DNA of 64,000 bases, taken from the NCBI GenBank assembly GCA_030674185.1, contig JAPXFY010000013.1, positions 48,404,964 to 48,468,963 of the forward strand, written 5' to 3'. This document shows, piece after piece, positions 43,381 through 54,850 of the stretch. Every line of letters begins with the position of its first letter. Within the stretch, counting starts at the first letter, position 1. The notes beneath the pieces were generated by a model. It had not been told where the DNA came from. It did no database searches and worked only from the letters and a program-made list of their open reading frames with translations. Both the position numbers and the translations under genes were made by a program. This stretch comes from Monoplex corrugatus. Taxonomy: Eukaryota > Mollusca > Gastropoda > Littorinimorpha > Ranellidae.

Positions 43381-44332
43381 ACCAGCTTTCTGTATTCACT
43401 GTGTATGCACGTTTTCAAAAAAAAATCCCTATGCACTTCTCGAAATAAAAGCAGTTTTTCATTTCGAAGAAGGCAATACCCTGCTGCAGTAATGTAAAAC
43501 ATAATCCATTCAGAGTATCTGTTAACATCCCAAAATATCGAATGCCCATCAATCATATTTGACGTAACTGAAAATACCAGCGCCATAATAATATCAGACA
43601 TGAAAAGATCACACGCCTGCCTGACGTCATCTGCTTGTCAACAAGATCAATAAGCATGTATCTCACACTGCACAGTTTATGTCTCGTAAAGCTGGCTTTG
43701 CAGTTAATATCGACGTTTAACAAAACAACAACAACAACAACAACAAAACAGCAGAAAAGAAAAATGTAGGGCATGCTACCGTGTTCAAGTTGGAGATTCC
43801 GGGCTTGAGGAACGCTCTTATCAAGCTATAAAACCTCACAGATCGACATAAAAGATCGTAAAGAATACCTATACCTGTACACTTTTCTCTCCCTACTTTT
43901 CTTTCGCTGAGCAACCCGCAACGTCAAAACGGCATGTTCGCTGCCTAATAATGCTCCAGTCATTCTCTGCTGGTGTCAACTTAGTACGTCATAGGGTCTC
44001 TTCCCACCACCACTCCTACCCTCCATCCATTTCAAGACAGTGCCAGCCCATAGGGTTTTGCACTGGCTCAAGGAAGTTGTTAGACAAAGACAGCAGGCTT
44101 GAGTAGAGCGATACGGACGTGTCCAAGTTCGACGAATCCCTCTCAAGTGAACTGTGGTGTTAAACTGTTATTCCACTCCCTTCTGATCATTTCTTTGCGT
44201 CTCTTCTTATTTTTATTTCTTTTCTTCTTTTTTTTTTTTTACCCCTTGCAATTTCTCCCCCACCCCAGGTGTTTGTTTTACTCATGTCTTGTAAACTGGA
44301 GAAGGGTGGAGACTTAAAACCTTTCAATGATT
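43381..44332. other. Non-coding stretch, nothing recognised
   Basis: Nearly 1 kb of mixed-composition DNA. Minus frames at 43320-43601, 43553-43774 and 43717-43914 have no recognisable domain and no clear splice signals. Confidence 0.4.
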
Positions 44333-44455
44333 TACCCTATCCATCGCTTGATCCTTTCATTCCTTCACCCTATCCACCAGCTTCCTGCAGGAAGTTGGTG
44401 GTAAAGGTCAGAGAGCGTAAGGGTTAAATTTTCGCTTTCCAATCATGGCTGTCGA
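44333..44455. mobile_element. Degraded TTAA-type MITE relic
   Basis: CTTGATCCTTTCATTCC, the intact inner palindrome ATCCACCAGCTTCCTGCAGG and GTAAGGGTTAAATTTTCGC remain. The outer ends are lost. Confidence 0.7.
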
Positions 44456-44710
44456 TCGTATTCAATGTATTACAGTACCACATTATTTATCCACATTTGG
44501 AAACTATAATGTGCACATACTGAACTCGCGCCACAGTACATCAACCTCACATCTACCCAAAATACAATCAAAAATCTGTCATGAACTAAAATAACAATAA
44601 AAACAGATAGAATTATCTTCAATATATACCAGCCATTAACTATGACGTATACTATAACTCCGTGCGTAAAGCCTCCAGCCCCCAACTCCGTCTCTCCCTC
44701 CCCGTACTTT

Positions 44711-44712
<2 letters not shown>

Positions 44713-44797
<85 letters not shown>

Positions 44798-44821
44798 GCA
44801 CGCACGCACACACACACACAC
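44713..44821. repeat. (AC)n microsatellite
   Basis: About 50 AC units with GCAC interruptions near the right end. Confidence 0.97.
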
Positions 44822-44919
44822 GGTGTCGGTATAGGATTAGATTAGTCCCCCTTCCCCCAGGCCCACTTTCCTGGGATGGTTATCCCCGTCGGCCATATCA
44901 CTTGAGATGGGTGCTGACT

Positions 44920-45102
44920 TTAACCCTTTGACTCCGGCACCCTATCCAACAACTGCAAATATTTAACCCTTTGATTCCCTCATCCTATCCACCAGGAAGC
45001 TGGTGGATTGGGTGAAGGAATCAAAGGGCTAAGTTTTTGCTTTGCTAACATGCTAGACAATGCAGGCTGTTAGTGGACAAGGTGCGGTAGTCAAAAGGTT
45101 AA
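44920..45102. mobile_element. TTAA-flanked piggyBac-type MITE
   Basis: TTAACCCTTTGACTCCGGC ... GCGGTAGTCAAAAGGTTAA. The inner palindrome has lost the CTTCCTGC centre. Confidence 0.85.
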
Positions 45103-45131
45103 AATAAAACCGATTTAAATCGATCAATCAA

Positions 45132-45210
45132 AGTCAAGTTTTTGCTTTGCTCCCATGGCTGATAATGCAAGGCGCTGCTGGGAAGGGCGAGGGAGCGAGA
45201 AGGTTAACGT
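45132..45210. mobile_element. TTAA-type MITE, right half only
   Basis: AAGTTTTTGCTTTGCTCCC, GGCTGATAATGCAAGG and GGGAGCGAGAAGGTTAAC match the right half of the family. Confidence 0.65.
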
Positions 45211-45579
45211 GTTTTTCAACTGCTCAATTTCTTGTCTGTATGTTTTCCATGGATCGATTACTATACTAGGCTTCTTTAAAACAACAACAACAACAACAGC
45301 AGCAACAAAACAAAAACAACAACAACAACAACAACACGCTGACTTGGCTTGAAAACGCAAAATAACTTGTTTGTCAACTGCTCTTTTTCTTTTCTACGTG
45401 TTTCCTATGGATCTACTATACTAGGCTTCTTTACACAACAACAATAACAACAACAACAACAACAACAACACGCTTACTTGGCTTGAAAACGCAAAATAAC
45501 TTGTTTGTCAACTGCTCTTTTTCTTTTCTACTTTGTTTCCTATGGATCTACTATACTAGGCTTCTTTACACAACAACAT

Positions 45580-45610
<31 letters not shown>

Positions 45611-46432
45611 CACCAAACAAACTGTCAACCATCAGCTGGATACTTGTACTTGCAAAACGCATAAACAATACTGTTGTCAACTCTCTTTCTTTGTGTTTCG
45701 GGATCACTACTGCTCTTTAACAACAAAAACACACAACAACAACACACGTGACTTGCTGAAGAAATACTTGTTCAACTGCTTTTTTTTTCTGGTGTTTTCC
45801 GATCACTTATAGGCTTCTTACACAACAAACACGCTGATGCTTGAAATGCAATATTGTTTGTCACTTTCTCTTTTCGCGTTTCTGATTGCTAATAGCTTCT
45901 TTAAACAACAACAACAACCCTAACAAACTAACTCATCGCTAACTTGGCTTGAAAATGCAAAATAACTTGTTTGTCAACTCTTCTTCTTCTTTTCTGCGTG
46001 TTTCCTGTGGATCTGCTATACTAAGCTTCTTAACATAACAAAACAAAACAGCAATAACAAAACAAAAACAGCAACAACAACAACAACAACACAATGACTT
46101 GGCTTGAAAACGATAAATAACTTGTTTGTCAACCGCTCTTCTTCTTTTCTGCATGTTTTCCATGGATCTACTATACTAGGCTTCTTTTGAAAGAAAAAAA
46201 AACATACAAAAACGCTGACTTGGCTTAAAAACGGAAAATAACTGCGTTTCCCATGGATCTACTGTACTAGGCTTCTTTATAAAAGAAATGTTTAAATAAA
46301 AAAAATAAAACAACCGCTGACTTGACTTCAAAACAGAAAACAACTTGTTTCCCATGAATCTACTATACTAGGCGTCTGTTTTAAAAAAAAAAAAAAAATA
46401 AAAAAAAAAAAAAAAACGCCGACTTGGCTCGA
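45207..46432. repeat. ~100-150-bp tandem repeat with (CAA)n cores, decaying
   Basis: About nine units of GACTTGGCTTGAAAACGCAA, AATAACTTGTTTGTCAACTG, TTTCCTATGGATCTACTATA, CTAGGCTTCTTTA and a variable (CAA)n block. Units at 45620-45900 show many small deletions. The last units have poly-A in place of CAA. Confidence 0.92.
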
Positions 46433-46889
46433 AAACGGAAAATACACCTCGTTGAAGCTACATGAAGATCACGTTGCATACCTCCACCATGGCAATGAAA
46501 ATTTTAAAAAAACAACTGGGACAAGGCCATTCAATGAATGCAATAATCGTAGTCACGAGTTCTTTTTCATTTCATGTTTTGTAATCACCGTATCACTGAC
46601 CTCCCCATACTTAAAATAGAAAGGCAACACCACTACTAACCTATTCAACCAGACGTTCAAAATCTAGGGTCCCAGCCATTTGAAATGTTTATAATTACAC
46701 TAAGTTTGGTGAACGTAGCTCTTGACTGCCTTCAACGCCTCGGGACATAGGGCCCACTAAGCCTTTGGAAGTTTAAAAGCATGTATTCAATTGACGTTTT
46801 AGAATCATGTGTAGCCTAAGTGCATAGAGGGGGGGGGGGGGGAGAGAAAACACTGATTTATATTATAAAGTTTTAGAACTGTTCGTACT
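46433..46889. other. Non-coding stretch, nothing recognised
   Basis: Contains a short poly-G run at about 46829-46842. No exon or shared repeat. Confidence 0.4.
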
Positions 46890-47165
46890 TGTTTTTGTTT
46901 ATTTGATTGTTTATTTATTTGTTTGTTTATTCATCTGGTTATTCATTTATTATGTATTTATTTTTTTACCTATTTAGTCATGTATTTATGTATTTATTTA
47001 TAAATGTATTTACTTATGTACTTACTCATGTATTTATTCATTCACTTATTTATTTTTGTTTGTTTATTTATTTGTTTGTTTGTTTATCTATTTATTTGTT
47101 TGTTTATGTATTATTTATCTATTTATCTATTTATTATTTATTTACTTATTTATTAATTTCCTTTT
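46890..47165. repeat. (TTTA/TTTG/TTCA)n tetranucleotide repeat
   Basis: Degenerate TTTAT and TTTG units over about 275 bp. Frames over it are Phe/Tyr/Leu/Ile only. Confidence 0.92.
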
Positions 47166-47265
47166 TTTCTTTTATTCGTTGTTGTTGTTTTCTTTTGACA
47201 GTGTGTGTTTCGTGGTCTGTCCCTTTGGTCCTAGGGGTACTGGATGACAAATGAAAAATGTGTGT

Positions 47266-47287
47266 ACGCGCGCGCACGTGTGGGGTG

Positions 47288-47318
<31 letters not shown>

Positions 47319-47365
47319 TGTGTGCACGCGCGCGCGTGTGCGTGGGGGTGTGTGTGTGCGTGTGT

Positions 47366-47397
<32 letters not shown>

Positions 47398-47398
47398 T
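47266..47398. repeat. (GT)n with CG blocks and (GACA)n
   Basis: GCGCGC segments flank GT runs and the tract ends with seven GACA units. Confidence 0.95.
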
Positions 47399-47479
47399 CA
47401 GTTTTTAGTACATTCTGTCTTGTAAATAATGTTTAATGCGCAGAGAGTCCAAATCAGTTCAGAGTTAAGTACTATACAA

Positions 47480-47602
47480 CTTTTTTACAAGAATATTCAT
47501 CAGAAGTAATAGTGGTAGTAGAGTAGTAGATAGTAGTAGTTGTAGTGGTGATAAATAGTGGTAGTAGTAGTAGTTGTGGTGGTGTGGTGGTGGTGGTGGT
47601 GA

Positions 47603-47640
<38 letters not shown>

Positions 47641-47871
47641 TGTGTTTGTTGTGAGTAAACTATTATTATCATCGTCAGTATTACTTTTGTTGTATTGTGT
47701 TTTGTCGTGATTATCACCGTTGTTATTAATATCAGTAATATTTTTATTACCATTGTTCGTGTTGTTGTTGCTGCTGTTGTTGTCATGATTATCATCGTTG
47801 TTATTATCATCATTTTGTATCATCATTTTTAGTACTATTATTATTGTGTAGTTGCTGTTGTTGTTGTGTTG

Positions 47872-47902
<31 letters not shown>

Positions 47903-48000
47903 ACTGTGATCATTACTATTTTTATTGTCAACAGTATTATCAGTATTATCATCATCATTAATATTATTATCATTGTATTCGTTTGTCGAGATAACACAAA
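47480..48000. repeat. Trinucleotide mosaic (AGT, GTG, ATT, GTT, CTG)
   Basis: About 520 bp of trimers including AGT x~12 (47600-47640) and CTG x~10 (47871-47900). Asn/Thr/Ile-rich and Tyr-run minus frames are artefacts. Confidence 0.95.
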
Positions 48001-48254
48001 AAAACAAACCAAAACCAACAACAACAACACAAATGCAAAGTCACCTATCAACCAAAACACGCACGTGATGTTAAGAAGATAAAAAAACTAAAACTCCGAG
48101 TTCTACACATAGTTCATCACAGTTCATCTAAGTACATCACTGAGGTGTGGGTGGACTGGGTTGTAAAATAAAAAAGCAATTGCCACTATCAGCCACACCG
48201 TCTGATAACTTCCATGTCAACAGTGGCATAAGGACGAAAGTCAAGAGTGGGCTA
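48001..48254. other. Non-coding stretch, nothing recognised
   Basis: No gene or shared repeat found. Confidence 0.3.
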
Positions 48255-48345
48255 AAATCGAGTGGGTAAGACGTAGACTACCAATAGGAAGGTCTACGGT
48301 TCGATCACCCCTGGGTGCCTCCTGCCTGGTGGATTGCTGTTATTT
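48255..48345 (+). mobile_element. tRNA-like SINE head
   Basis: CGAGTGGGTAAGACGTAGAC and GGTCTACGGTTCGATCACC resemble box A and box B. They are followed by CCTGGTGGATTGCTG and then a MITE at 48352. Confidence 0.5.
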
Positions 48346-48351
48346 CTGTTT

Positions 48352-48576
48352 TTAACCCTTTGACTCCCGCACCCTGTCCATCAGCGTCCTGTTTTGTCAA
48401 CCATGCCAGCAAAGCAGAAACTTAATCCTTTGACTCCCTCACCCTATACACACTTAATTCTTTGACTCCCTCACCCTATCCACCAGCTTCCTTCGGAAGC
48501 AGGCGGATAGGGTGAGGGTAGTCAAAGAGTTAAGTTTTTGTAGTTGGTGCATAGGATGCAGGAGTCAAAGGGTTAA
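48352..48576. mobile_element. TTAA-flanked piggyBac-type MITE with duplicated inner start
   Basis: TTAACCCTTTGACTCCCGC ... GCAGGAGTCAAAGGGTTAA. The inner motif TTTGACTCCCTCACCCTA occurs twice on the left side (48427 and 48463). Confidence 0.87.
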
Positions 48577-49870
48577 AGCCCAGCCGACTGCGTAGAGTCA
48601 TATCAGGACTATAACCCGTTTCAAAACATACTATTTCAACAAGGGGAAAAAAAAAAGAAAATTCAGTAGACACAACAAAGGGGGAAAAAAGAAAAGAAAA
48701 TTCAGTAGACACAACAAAGGGGAAAAAAGAAAAGAAAATTCAGTAGACACAACAAAAGGGAAAAAAGAAAAGAAAATTCAGTAGACACAACAAAGGGGGA
48801 AAAAAGAAAAGAAAATTCAGTAGACACAACAAAGGGGGAAAAAAAAAAAAAGAAAATTCAGTAGACACAACAAAGGGGGAAAAAAAAAAAGAAAATTCAA
48901 TAGACACAACAAAGGGGAAAAAAGAAAAGAAAAGAAAATTCAGTAGACACAACAAAGGGGAAAAAAGAAAAGAAAATTCAGTAGACACAACAAAGGGGGA
49001 AAAAAGGAAAGAAAATTCAGTAGACACAACAAAGGGGGAAAAAAGAAAAGAAAATTCAGTAGACACAACAAAAGGGGAAAAAAGAAAAGAAAATTCAGTA
49101 GACACAACAAAGGGGGAAAAAAGAAAAGAAAATTCAGTAGACACAACAAAGGGGAAAAAAGAAAAGAAAATTCAGTAGACACAACAAAGGGGGAAAAAAG
49201 AAAAGAAAATTCAGTAGACACAACAAAGGGGAAAAAAGAAAAAAATTCAGTAGACACAACAAAGGGGAAAAAAGAAAAGAAAATTCAGTAGACACAACAA
49301 AGGGGGAAAAAAGAAAAGAAAATTCAGTAGACACAACAAAGGGGAAAAAAGAAAAGAAAATTCAATAGACACAACAAAGGGGGAAAAAAGAAAAGAAAAT
49401 TCAGTAGACACAACAAAGGGGGAAAAAAGAAAAGAAAATTCAGTAGACACAACAAAGGGGAAAAAAAGAAAAGAAAATTCAGTAGACAATCACTGCATTC
49501 GTGCACATAATCTTAGGAAATGCCCCTGGTGTTGACCACTCTGTCCAATTTATCACATTGGGGATTTAAAAACATACATGAATACAAATGTAAACAAACT
49601 AAGGACTTTAAAACATATATAAAAATGGGCCTAAATTACCTAAAACTGCTTCCACATATCTCATTTCCCGACAGCCCAAAATGCACTTAAACAATGTACC
49701 CAATTATCAATCCTAAGCAAAAGTACGTAAAACTTATGTCGAACACATACAGGTGAATGGACCAGCAAGGCAGAAAATGATAGGAAGAAATTACAGAAAG
49801 CAAGCAAAGGAGGAAGAAAGAAACAAAGAGAGTGACAGATAAGAAGAAATTTCTAGCACAGACTTTCCAA
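48577..49870 (-). mobile_element. Dispersed element A containing a 37/38-bp satellite
   Basis: The minus-oriented element starts at its 3' end (AAAGCCCAGCCGACTGCGTA, CATATCAGGACTATAACCCG, TTTCAAAACATAC). It is interrupted by the satellite at 48645-49488 and then continues (CACTGCATTCGTGCACATAA, GTACCCAATTATCAATCC, GAGAGTGACAGATAAGAAG). Confidence 0.88.
48645..49488. repeat. 37/38-bp satellite, ~22 copies, inside element A
   Basis: The unit is AAATTCAGTAGACACAACAA + AGGGGGAAAAAAGAAAAG. Variation is mainly in the G and A runs. The minus-strand frames with repeated MSTEFSFLFSPFVV come from the repeat alone. Confidence 0.96.
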
Positions 49871-50099
49871 GGAGAAGAATTATGATCTACTTTCCCGATT
49901 ACTTAGCAGAACGATGTCACTTGTTCCGTCGCCATATCGACAGGGGAAGTTACTGCTAGCAAAAAGGCTACAGAGCCTTTGTGCACTACATAGTTAAGTA
50001 CAGCCTTGTGTCCGCTTCATAGATAGCGGAGTGCTTAGCATTTTCATGCCTCGAAATAACTGTCCTCGTGGAGGTCATAAATAGTTATGCACTGCCTAG
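49871..50099. other. Non-coding stretch, nothing recognised
   Basis: No exon or shared repeat found. Confidence 0.3.
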
Positions 50100-50345
50100 A
50101 TCCGGTCCCTGGTGGGTAAAGGGTGGAATTTTTCCAATCTCTCTTATTGTCTAAACCCCGTCCGCGTGTACACGCACGCAGAATATCAAGTGCGCATGTT
50201 AAAAATCCTATGTAAGTCATGTCAAGCGCCTGGTGGCTTATGCAAACATAAAAACACAATATGCAAACTGTGCAGCAACATACTGCCTGCGCAGTGTGGG
50301 CAAAACAATGTGCATGAATGCATCCGGGATTTTTTTTTTTTTTTT
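50100..50345 (+). mobile_element. SINE-like repeat, family S1 (body)
   Basis: GGGTGGAATTTTTCCAATC, CGCACGCAGAATATCAAGTG, GCGCATGTTAAAAATCC, AAGTCATGTCAAGCGCC and TGGCTTATGCAAACATAAAA match S1 sequences at 2507-2660 and 57400-57480. It ends in a T run. Confidence 0.7.
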
Positions 50346-50413
50346 ATTATCAGTGGTCAGTAAATGTTTAAGAATACATACGGGATAACAAAGATCATTA
50401 ACCTTATTATTGG

Positions 50414-51306
50414 TCAAAGCCCAGCTGACTGCTTTGAGTCATACCAGAGCTATACCCATGTCAAAGCCCAGCTGACTGCTTAGAGTCATACCAGAGCTAT
50501 ACCCATGTCAAAGCCCAGCTGACTGCTTAGAGTCATACCAGAGCTATACCCATGTCAAAGCCCAGCTGACTGCTTAGAGTCATACCAGAGCTATACCCAT
50601 GTCAAAGCCCAGCTGACTGCTTTGAGTCATACCAGAGCTATACCCATGTCAAAGCCCAGCTGACTGCTTTGAGTCATACCAGAGCTATACCCATGTCAAA
50701 GCCCAGCTGACTGCTTTGAGTCATACCAGAGCTATACCCATGTCAAAACCCAGCTGACTGCTTAGAGTCATACCAGAGCTATACCCATGTCAAAGCCCAG
50801 CTGACTGCTTTGAGTCATACCAGAGCTATACCCATGTCAAAGCCCAGCTGACTGCTTTGAGTCATACCAGAGCTATACCCATGTCAAAGCCCAGCTGACT
50901 GCTTTGAGTCATACCAGAGCTATACCCATGTCAAAACCCAGCTGACTGCTTTGAGTCATACCAGAGCTATACCCATGTCAAAGCCCAGCTGACTGCTTAG
51001 AGTCATACCAGAGCTATACCCATGTCAAAGCCCAGCTGACTGCTTTGAGTCATACCAGAGCTATACCCATGTCAAAGCCCAGCTGACTGCTTTGAGTCAT
51101 ACCAGAGCTATACCCATGTCAAAACCCAGCTGACTGCTTTGAGTCATACCAGAGCTATACCCATGTCAAAACCCAGCTGACTGCTTTGAGTCATACCAGA
51201 GCTATACCCATGTCAAAACCCAGCTGACTGCTTTGAGTCATACCAGAGCTATACCCATGTCAAAGCCCAGCTGACTGCTTTGAGTCATACCAGAGCTATA
51301 CCCATG
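50414..51306. repeat. 47-bp satellite, exactly 19 units
   Basis: The unit is TCAAAGCCCAGCTGACTGCT + TTGAGTCATACCAGAGCTATACCCATG. 893 bp equals 19 x 47 with no net indel. Only two variable sites are evident (TTTG/TTAG and AAGCCC/AAACCC). The unit equals the 3' end of element A (CAGCCGACTGC..GAGTCATATCAG..CTATAACC). Confidence 0.97.
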
Positions 51307-51815
51307 TCAAAAAAAAACCAAAACACACACGTCTTTAACATATCCCTGGCCCTGCATAAAGTGGAAATTTAACAATACACCATTGCATTTATACAAACAT
51401 TCTAGGGATATATTCCTGGCGTTGACCATTCTGCAAAATTTGTCACCAGAGGGATAAAACAAAAAAACACCAAATTGCTGAATACAAATGCATACATATG
51501 ACTAAGTACACAGAAGCATACATAAAACTGCCATAAAGCAGTTCATATTTCCTCATTCCTCAACATGATATTAATAATATGCACATAATTATCAATCCTA
51601 ACAGACAGAAAGTACGTAAAGCTTTATGGAAACTACAAAGGCGAACGGACCAGCAAGGCAGAAAATGACCCAAGCAAGAGATGACAGATGGCAAAGAAGC
51701 AAGGCATAAACAAAAGAGAGTGACAGAAAAGAGGACATTTTCAGCACAGAATTTCCAGTAGGTGAAGATACTGCATATTCTGAAAGAGCCTCCTGTATGT
51801 TCAGTAGGCGAGGGG
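51307..51815 (-). mobile_element. Dispersed element A continuing from the 47-bp satellite
   Basis: GCGTTGACCATTCTGCAAAA, CACATAATTATCAATCCTAA, GCGAACGGACCAGCAAGG, GAGAGTGACAGAAAAGAGG and CTGAAAGAGCCTCC match other copies in order. The satellite is therefore the amplified 3' end of this copy. Confidence 0.85.
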
Positions 51816-51937
51816 GTTGGATACCAGAGATTCAGTTCTCTGACAAGATAAATAACATTCATCAAGAAACGTTTCCAAAATCGGTTAAGATCTATTTAAA
51901 CTGAACGTAAATTGTGAAAAATAAATTAATGTTGTCA

Positions 51938-52110
51938 CATAACTCTGAGGTCATAGGAGACTGAGGCAGTAGATACCTCGACTTTTCTTGAAGCCACCAT
52001 AATAAGGGCTGTACCAATCTCCTCTCCCTTGTTGCTTTGCCTTCTCTAATCCTGTTAAGGGTCAGGTGGTCATTCATAGCTGGGAAAACTGGAGGCCTTA
52101 CACACATTTT
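51938..52110. repeat. Dispersed repeat, copy 1 of 3
   Basis: CTCTGAGGTCATAGGAGACT, CCACCATAATAAGGGCTG, ATCTCCTCTCCCTTG and TGGAGGCCT align with 53375-53560 and 55480-55640. The 11-kb duplication starts inside this copy. Confidence 0.7.
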
Positions 52111-52304
52111 GTTTGTTTGTTTGTTCTTGCGTGTGATATGGAACTACTGGGACAGCTAGGATTGTACAGTGGAGTCTCATATGTTGTATGGATGCAATGC
52201 TTTGGCGTGCTGCTCACATCACCTGACCGATCAATATAGCAGGCATCTGAATTCTCAGACCTGTTCGATGCCAAGATACAATATGACAGAAGGAGCGGAA
52301 TACA

Positions 52305-52336
52305 CACACACACATACACGCACACGACACAAACAC

Positions 52337-52419
<83 letters not shown>

Positions 52420-52512
52420 CACACATCACACATCACAACACACATAAATATGCACACACACACATCACAACACACACAAATGTGCACACACACACACACA
52501 TCACATCACAAC

Positions 52513-52546
<34 letters not shown>

Positions 52547-52555
52547 TATATACAC
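52305..52555. repeat. AC-rich microsatellite cluster
   Basis: AC runs separated by ATCACA spacers. The matching region at 63305-63548 differs in run lengths. Confidence 0.95.
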
Positions 52556-52689
52556 ACATACAAATGCATGCACCTCTACCTTCCCCCCCCCCCCCCCGCA
52601 CATGTATACAACGCTTTCACCCCCACCCCTTACCCCCCTCCACACACAAAATGAAAGATATGATAAGTACAGGTCATGGTTCTAGTGGT

Positions 52690-52904
52690 TTGGAGTTTCC
52701 GTATGCCCTCCACCCAAACCCGCAAGTATTCATCTGGCAAACTCGCTGAGACTGCGACAAAACCCTATGCACTAGCCAGAACTTAAGATTTGGATGGGGA
52801 AGAACGGGACCAATGAATCACTCAACTTGCACCACCGGAATTTTGGAGTAGTAAGATGAGCAGCGAGCAGGCCAGATTTTGTATTTATGCTGAGATATGA
52901 AAAT
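52690..52904 (-). mobile_element. SINE S3, part 1 (split by a LINE)
   Basis: CCGTATGCCCTCCACCCAAA, CGACAAAACCCTATGCAC, TTGCACCACCGG and GCGAGCAGGCCAG match S3. The element resumes at 53273. Confidence 0.78.
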
Positions 52905-53272
52905 GCTGAAATGTGGTTTCTAAGAAGAATGTTATGAGTTCCACGGACATGCAAAGAAAACAAACGAGACAGTCTTGAAGGGAGCAGACACAAAAGATAA
53001 CATTAATGAAGGAGACTAGGAAAAGACAAGCAACATTTACATGACATTTTATGAGGCAAGAGAAATTAGAGCACCTAGTCACAACAGGAAAGCTGGAAGG
53101 AAAAAAAAACCAGCAGGTAGACCCAGGGTGAAAATACTGGACAGACTTGCGCAATGGAAGAACACAGGGTGGGAGAAGTACTTGAAACGACAAAAGATAG
53201 ATTCGTATGGAGGGCCATGACCACCAACGCCACGCGTCAGGGCACATGATGATGATGATGATGATGAAATGA
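52905..53272 (+). mobile_element. RTE-like LINE 3' fragment nested in SINE S3
   Basis: GCTGAAATGTGGTTTCTAAG, ACAAACGAGACAGTCTTGA, ACATTTTATGAGGCAAG and CATGATGATGATGATGATGA. It carries many substitutions, so it is an old copy. Confidence 0.88.
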
Positions 53273-53341
53273 GGATGAACACGATACATCAGATTTTGAG
53301 TCCAGGGCTCTATCACAAAAAACACCCAGCAAACATAGTTC
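53137..53341. repeat. Inverted duplication, left arm
   Basis: About 205 bp covering the LINE tail and the resumed S3 SINE head (53273-53341). It is the reverse complement of 56484-56687 with only scattered mismatches. The LINE/SINE junction is included, so this is a duplication of an existing nested insertion. Confidence 0.92.
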
Positions 53342-53374
53342 TCATTAATGTTTACTATGTAAAGGTAAACGTTT

Positions 53375-53560
53375 GTCCAATGACCCTGAGGTCGTAGGAA
53401 GGTGAGGTGTCATAGATCTCAACTTTTTTTTTTCGAGGCCAGCATTATGAGGGAGGTGCTCATCTCCTCTCCCTGGCTGGTTTACCTTCCCCAACACTGT
53501 GAAGACAATCGGGTAGTACTGGGTAGAATGGAGACCGCATGCACAGTGGTTTGCCAAGGT
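53375..53560. repeat. Dispersed repeat, copy 2 of 3
   Basis: CCTGAGGTCGTAGGAAGG, CGAGGCCAGCATTATGAGG, CATCTCCTCTCCCTGGCTGG and GAATGGAGACCGCATG. Confidence 0.7.
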
Positions 53561-53999
53561 GTGACTCGCATCGGTACAAACTCGTACAGTCTGATAAGAT
53601 GTTGAATGCACTGTGTCTGCACCAATAAGATCTCGTGATTTATCAACACTGATCAGCCGTACAGACACAGGACCTCTAGATGACAGATACCCCCAGATCT
53701 TGTGACAAGATAACCTACATCTGGTGCGAACACACCTCACAGTACGACTAGTGACAAACTGATTTAACTGATACAATGGCACACAGCTCAAAGTAGGATT
53801 AGTGACAAAATGATTCACTTATACAATTCAATCTGTGACAGGCGGATAACCAGTTCTGTTTGATGGCCTCAACAGTTGCATCAACAAGTCAAAACATTAA
53901 AAAAAAGTTGAAATAAAACGTAAGGAATGTCAACCCTGAAATCACAAGCGAGAGAAGTAGAAGAGTCCTCCAGCTTTTTCTCGATTCAGTGTGACAGGG
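53561..53999. other. Non-coding stretch, nothing recognised
   Basis: GTGACAAACTGATTTAACTG at 53752 and GTGACAAAATGATTCACTT at 53802 form a short tandem duplication (~50 bp). No gene. Confidence 0.4.
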
Positions 54000-54235
54000 T
54001 TGGAGTGTTTATTTCATTTAGGGAATTCATCACACTCAGGCATTTCCATATGCGCTCCACCCAATCTGCCCCTATCCCCCCTTCCCCCCCCCCCCCCCCC
54101 CCCCATCTGGTGCTCTCCTTGAGCCTGTACAAAACCCTATGCGCGGACAAAGTCTTGAAAGGAAGGGACAGGACCAAAGAAACACAAAGCTGACACCACC
54201 GAGTCTACACTATCTCTAAGGAAACAGATTTCAAT
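54000..54235 (-). mobile_element. SINE S3 fragment with a C homopolymer
   Basis: CATATGCGCTCCACCCAATC, a run of about 20 C at 54086-54105, CTTGAGCCTGTACAAAACCC, CAAAGTCTTGAAAGG and GCTGACACCACCGAG. Confidence 0.75.
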
Positions 54236-54254
54236 AAAGAGTCCATACCATTGT

Positions 54255-54566
54255 ACAAACGAGACAGTCTTGATAGAGGCAGACATAAGTAGATCATTCA
54301 TTAGGAAGATTAGGAAAAGACAGGCAACATTTATAGGCCATTTTATGAGAAAGGGGGATTTGGAGCACCTAGTCACAACGGGAAAGCTGGAGGGAAAGAG
54401 GGCACCAGGTAGACCCAGGGAGAAAATGCTAGACGGACTTGCGGAGTGGCTGAAGACGAGGAGGGTGGAGGAGATGCTTGGGGCAACAAGAGATAGAGAC
54501 AGATGGAAGTCCATGATCGCCAACGCCATGCGGCAGGGCACCTGATGATGATGATGATGATGACTA
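54255..54566 (+). mobile_element. RTE-like LINE, ~310-bp 3' fragment
   Basis: Starts ACAAACGAGACAGTCTTGAT and runs through ATTTATAGGCCATTTTATGA, GGTAGACCCAGGGAGAAAAT and GATCGCCAACGCCATGCGG to a TGATGATGATGATGATGAC tail. Its frame (EADISRSFIRKIRKRQATFI...) is open to the GRPREKMLDGLAEWL block. Confidence 0.92.
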
Positions 54567-54699
54567 CTGTATGGAAACAAATTTCCATAAAGATCCATAG
54601 TATCCATTCTGATTTTTTTTTTCACAAGCAACTCCACCTGATGCAAAATCCCCAGCCATTTCACAAAAATGGCTAAGGACGCTAGCAGTCTGTACTATC

Positions 54700-54850
54700 T
54701 GCAAGAACCCAGAAAAACACGAAAATGGAATGAGAATGTGTATTTAATTCACGAAACAAGACAGGTGTATATTTTCGACCAACTGACTTTTGTTAAACTT
54801 ACACAACAGACAACAAACAAACAAATACACAAAAACTACGGCAAAAGCAA
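54700..54850. mobile_element. Foldback element, left arm
   Basis: CCCAGAAAAACACGAAAATG, GTATTTAATTCACGAAAC, TTTTCGACCAACTGAC and CAAACAAACAAATACAC match the left arm. Confidence 0.75.

Larger units (their letters stand above)
52031..52998. repeat. Segmental duplication, left copy
   Basis: From GTTGCTTTGCCTTCTCTAAT at 52031 the sequence is repeated at 63031 to the window end, nearly identical except for microsatellite lengths. The shift is exactly 11,000 at the start and 11,003 near the end. Confidence 0.97.

Noticed and set aside
47472..48060. Asn/Thr/Ile-rich and Tyr-run frames, resembling homopolymer-rich proteins
   Set aside because: Trinucleotide repeats are open in multiple frames, with no flanking complex coding sequence or splice sites.
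48577..49506. Repeated MSTEFSFLFSPFVV protein
   Set aside because: It follows from a 37/38-bp satellite whose frame changes between units. There is no non-repetitive coding sequence.
50414..51306. Possible regularly spaced repeat-spacer system
   Set aside because: The whole 47-bp unit repeats without variable spacers and derives from the end of element A.
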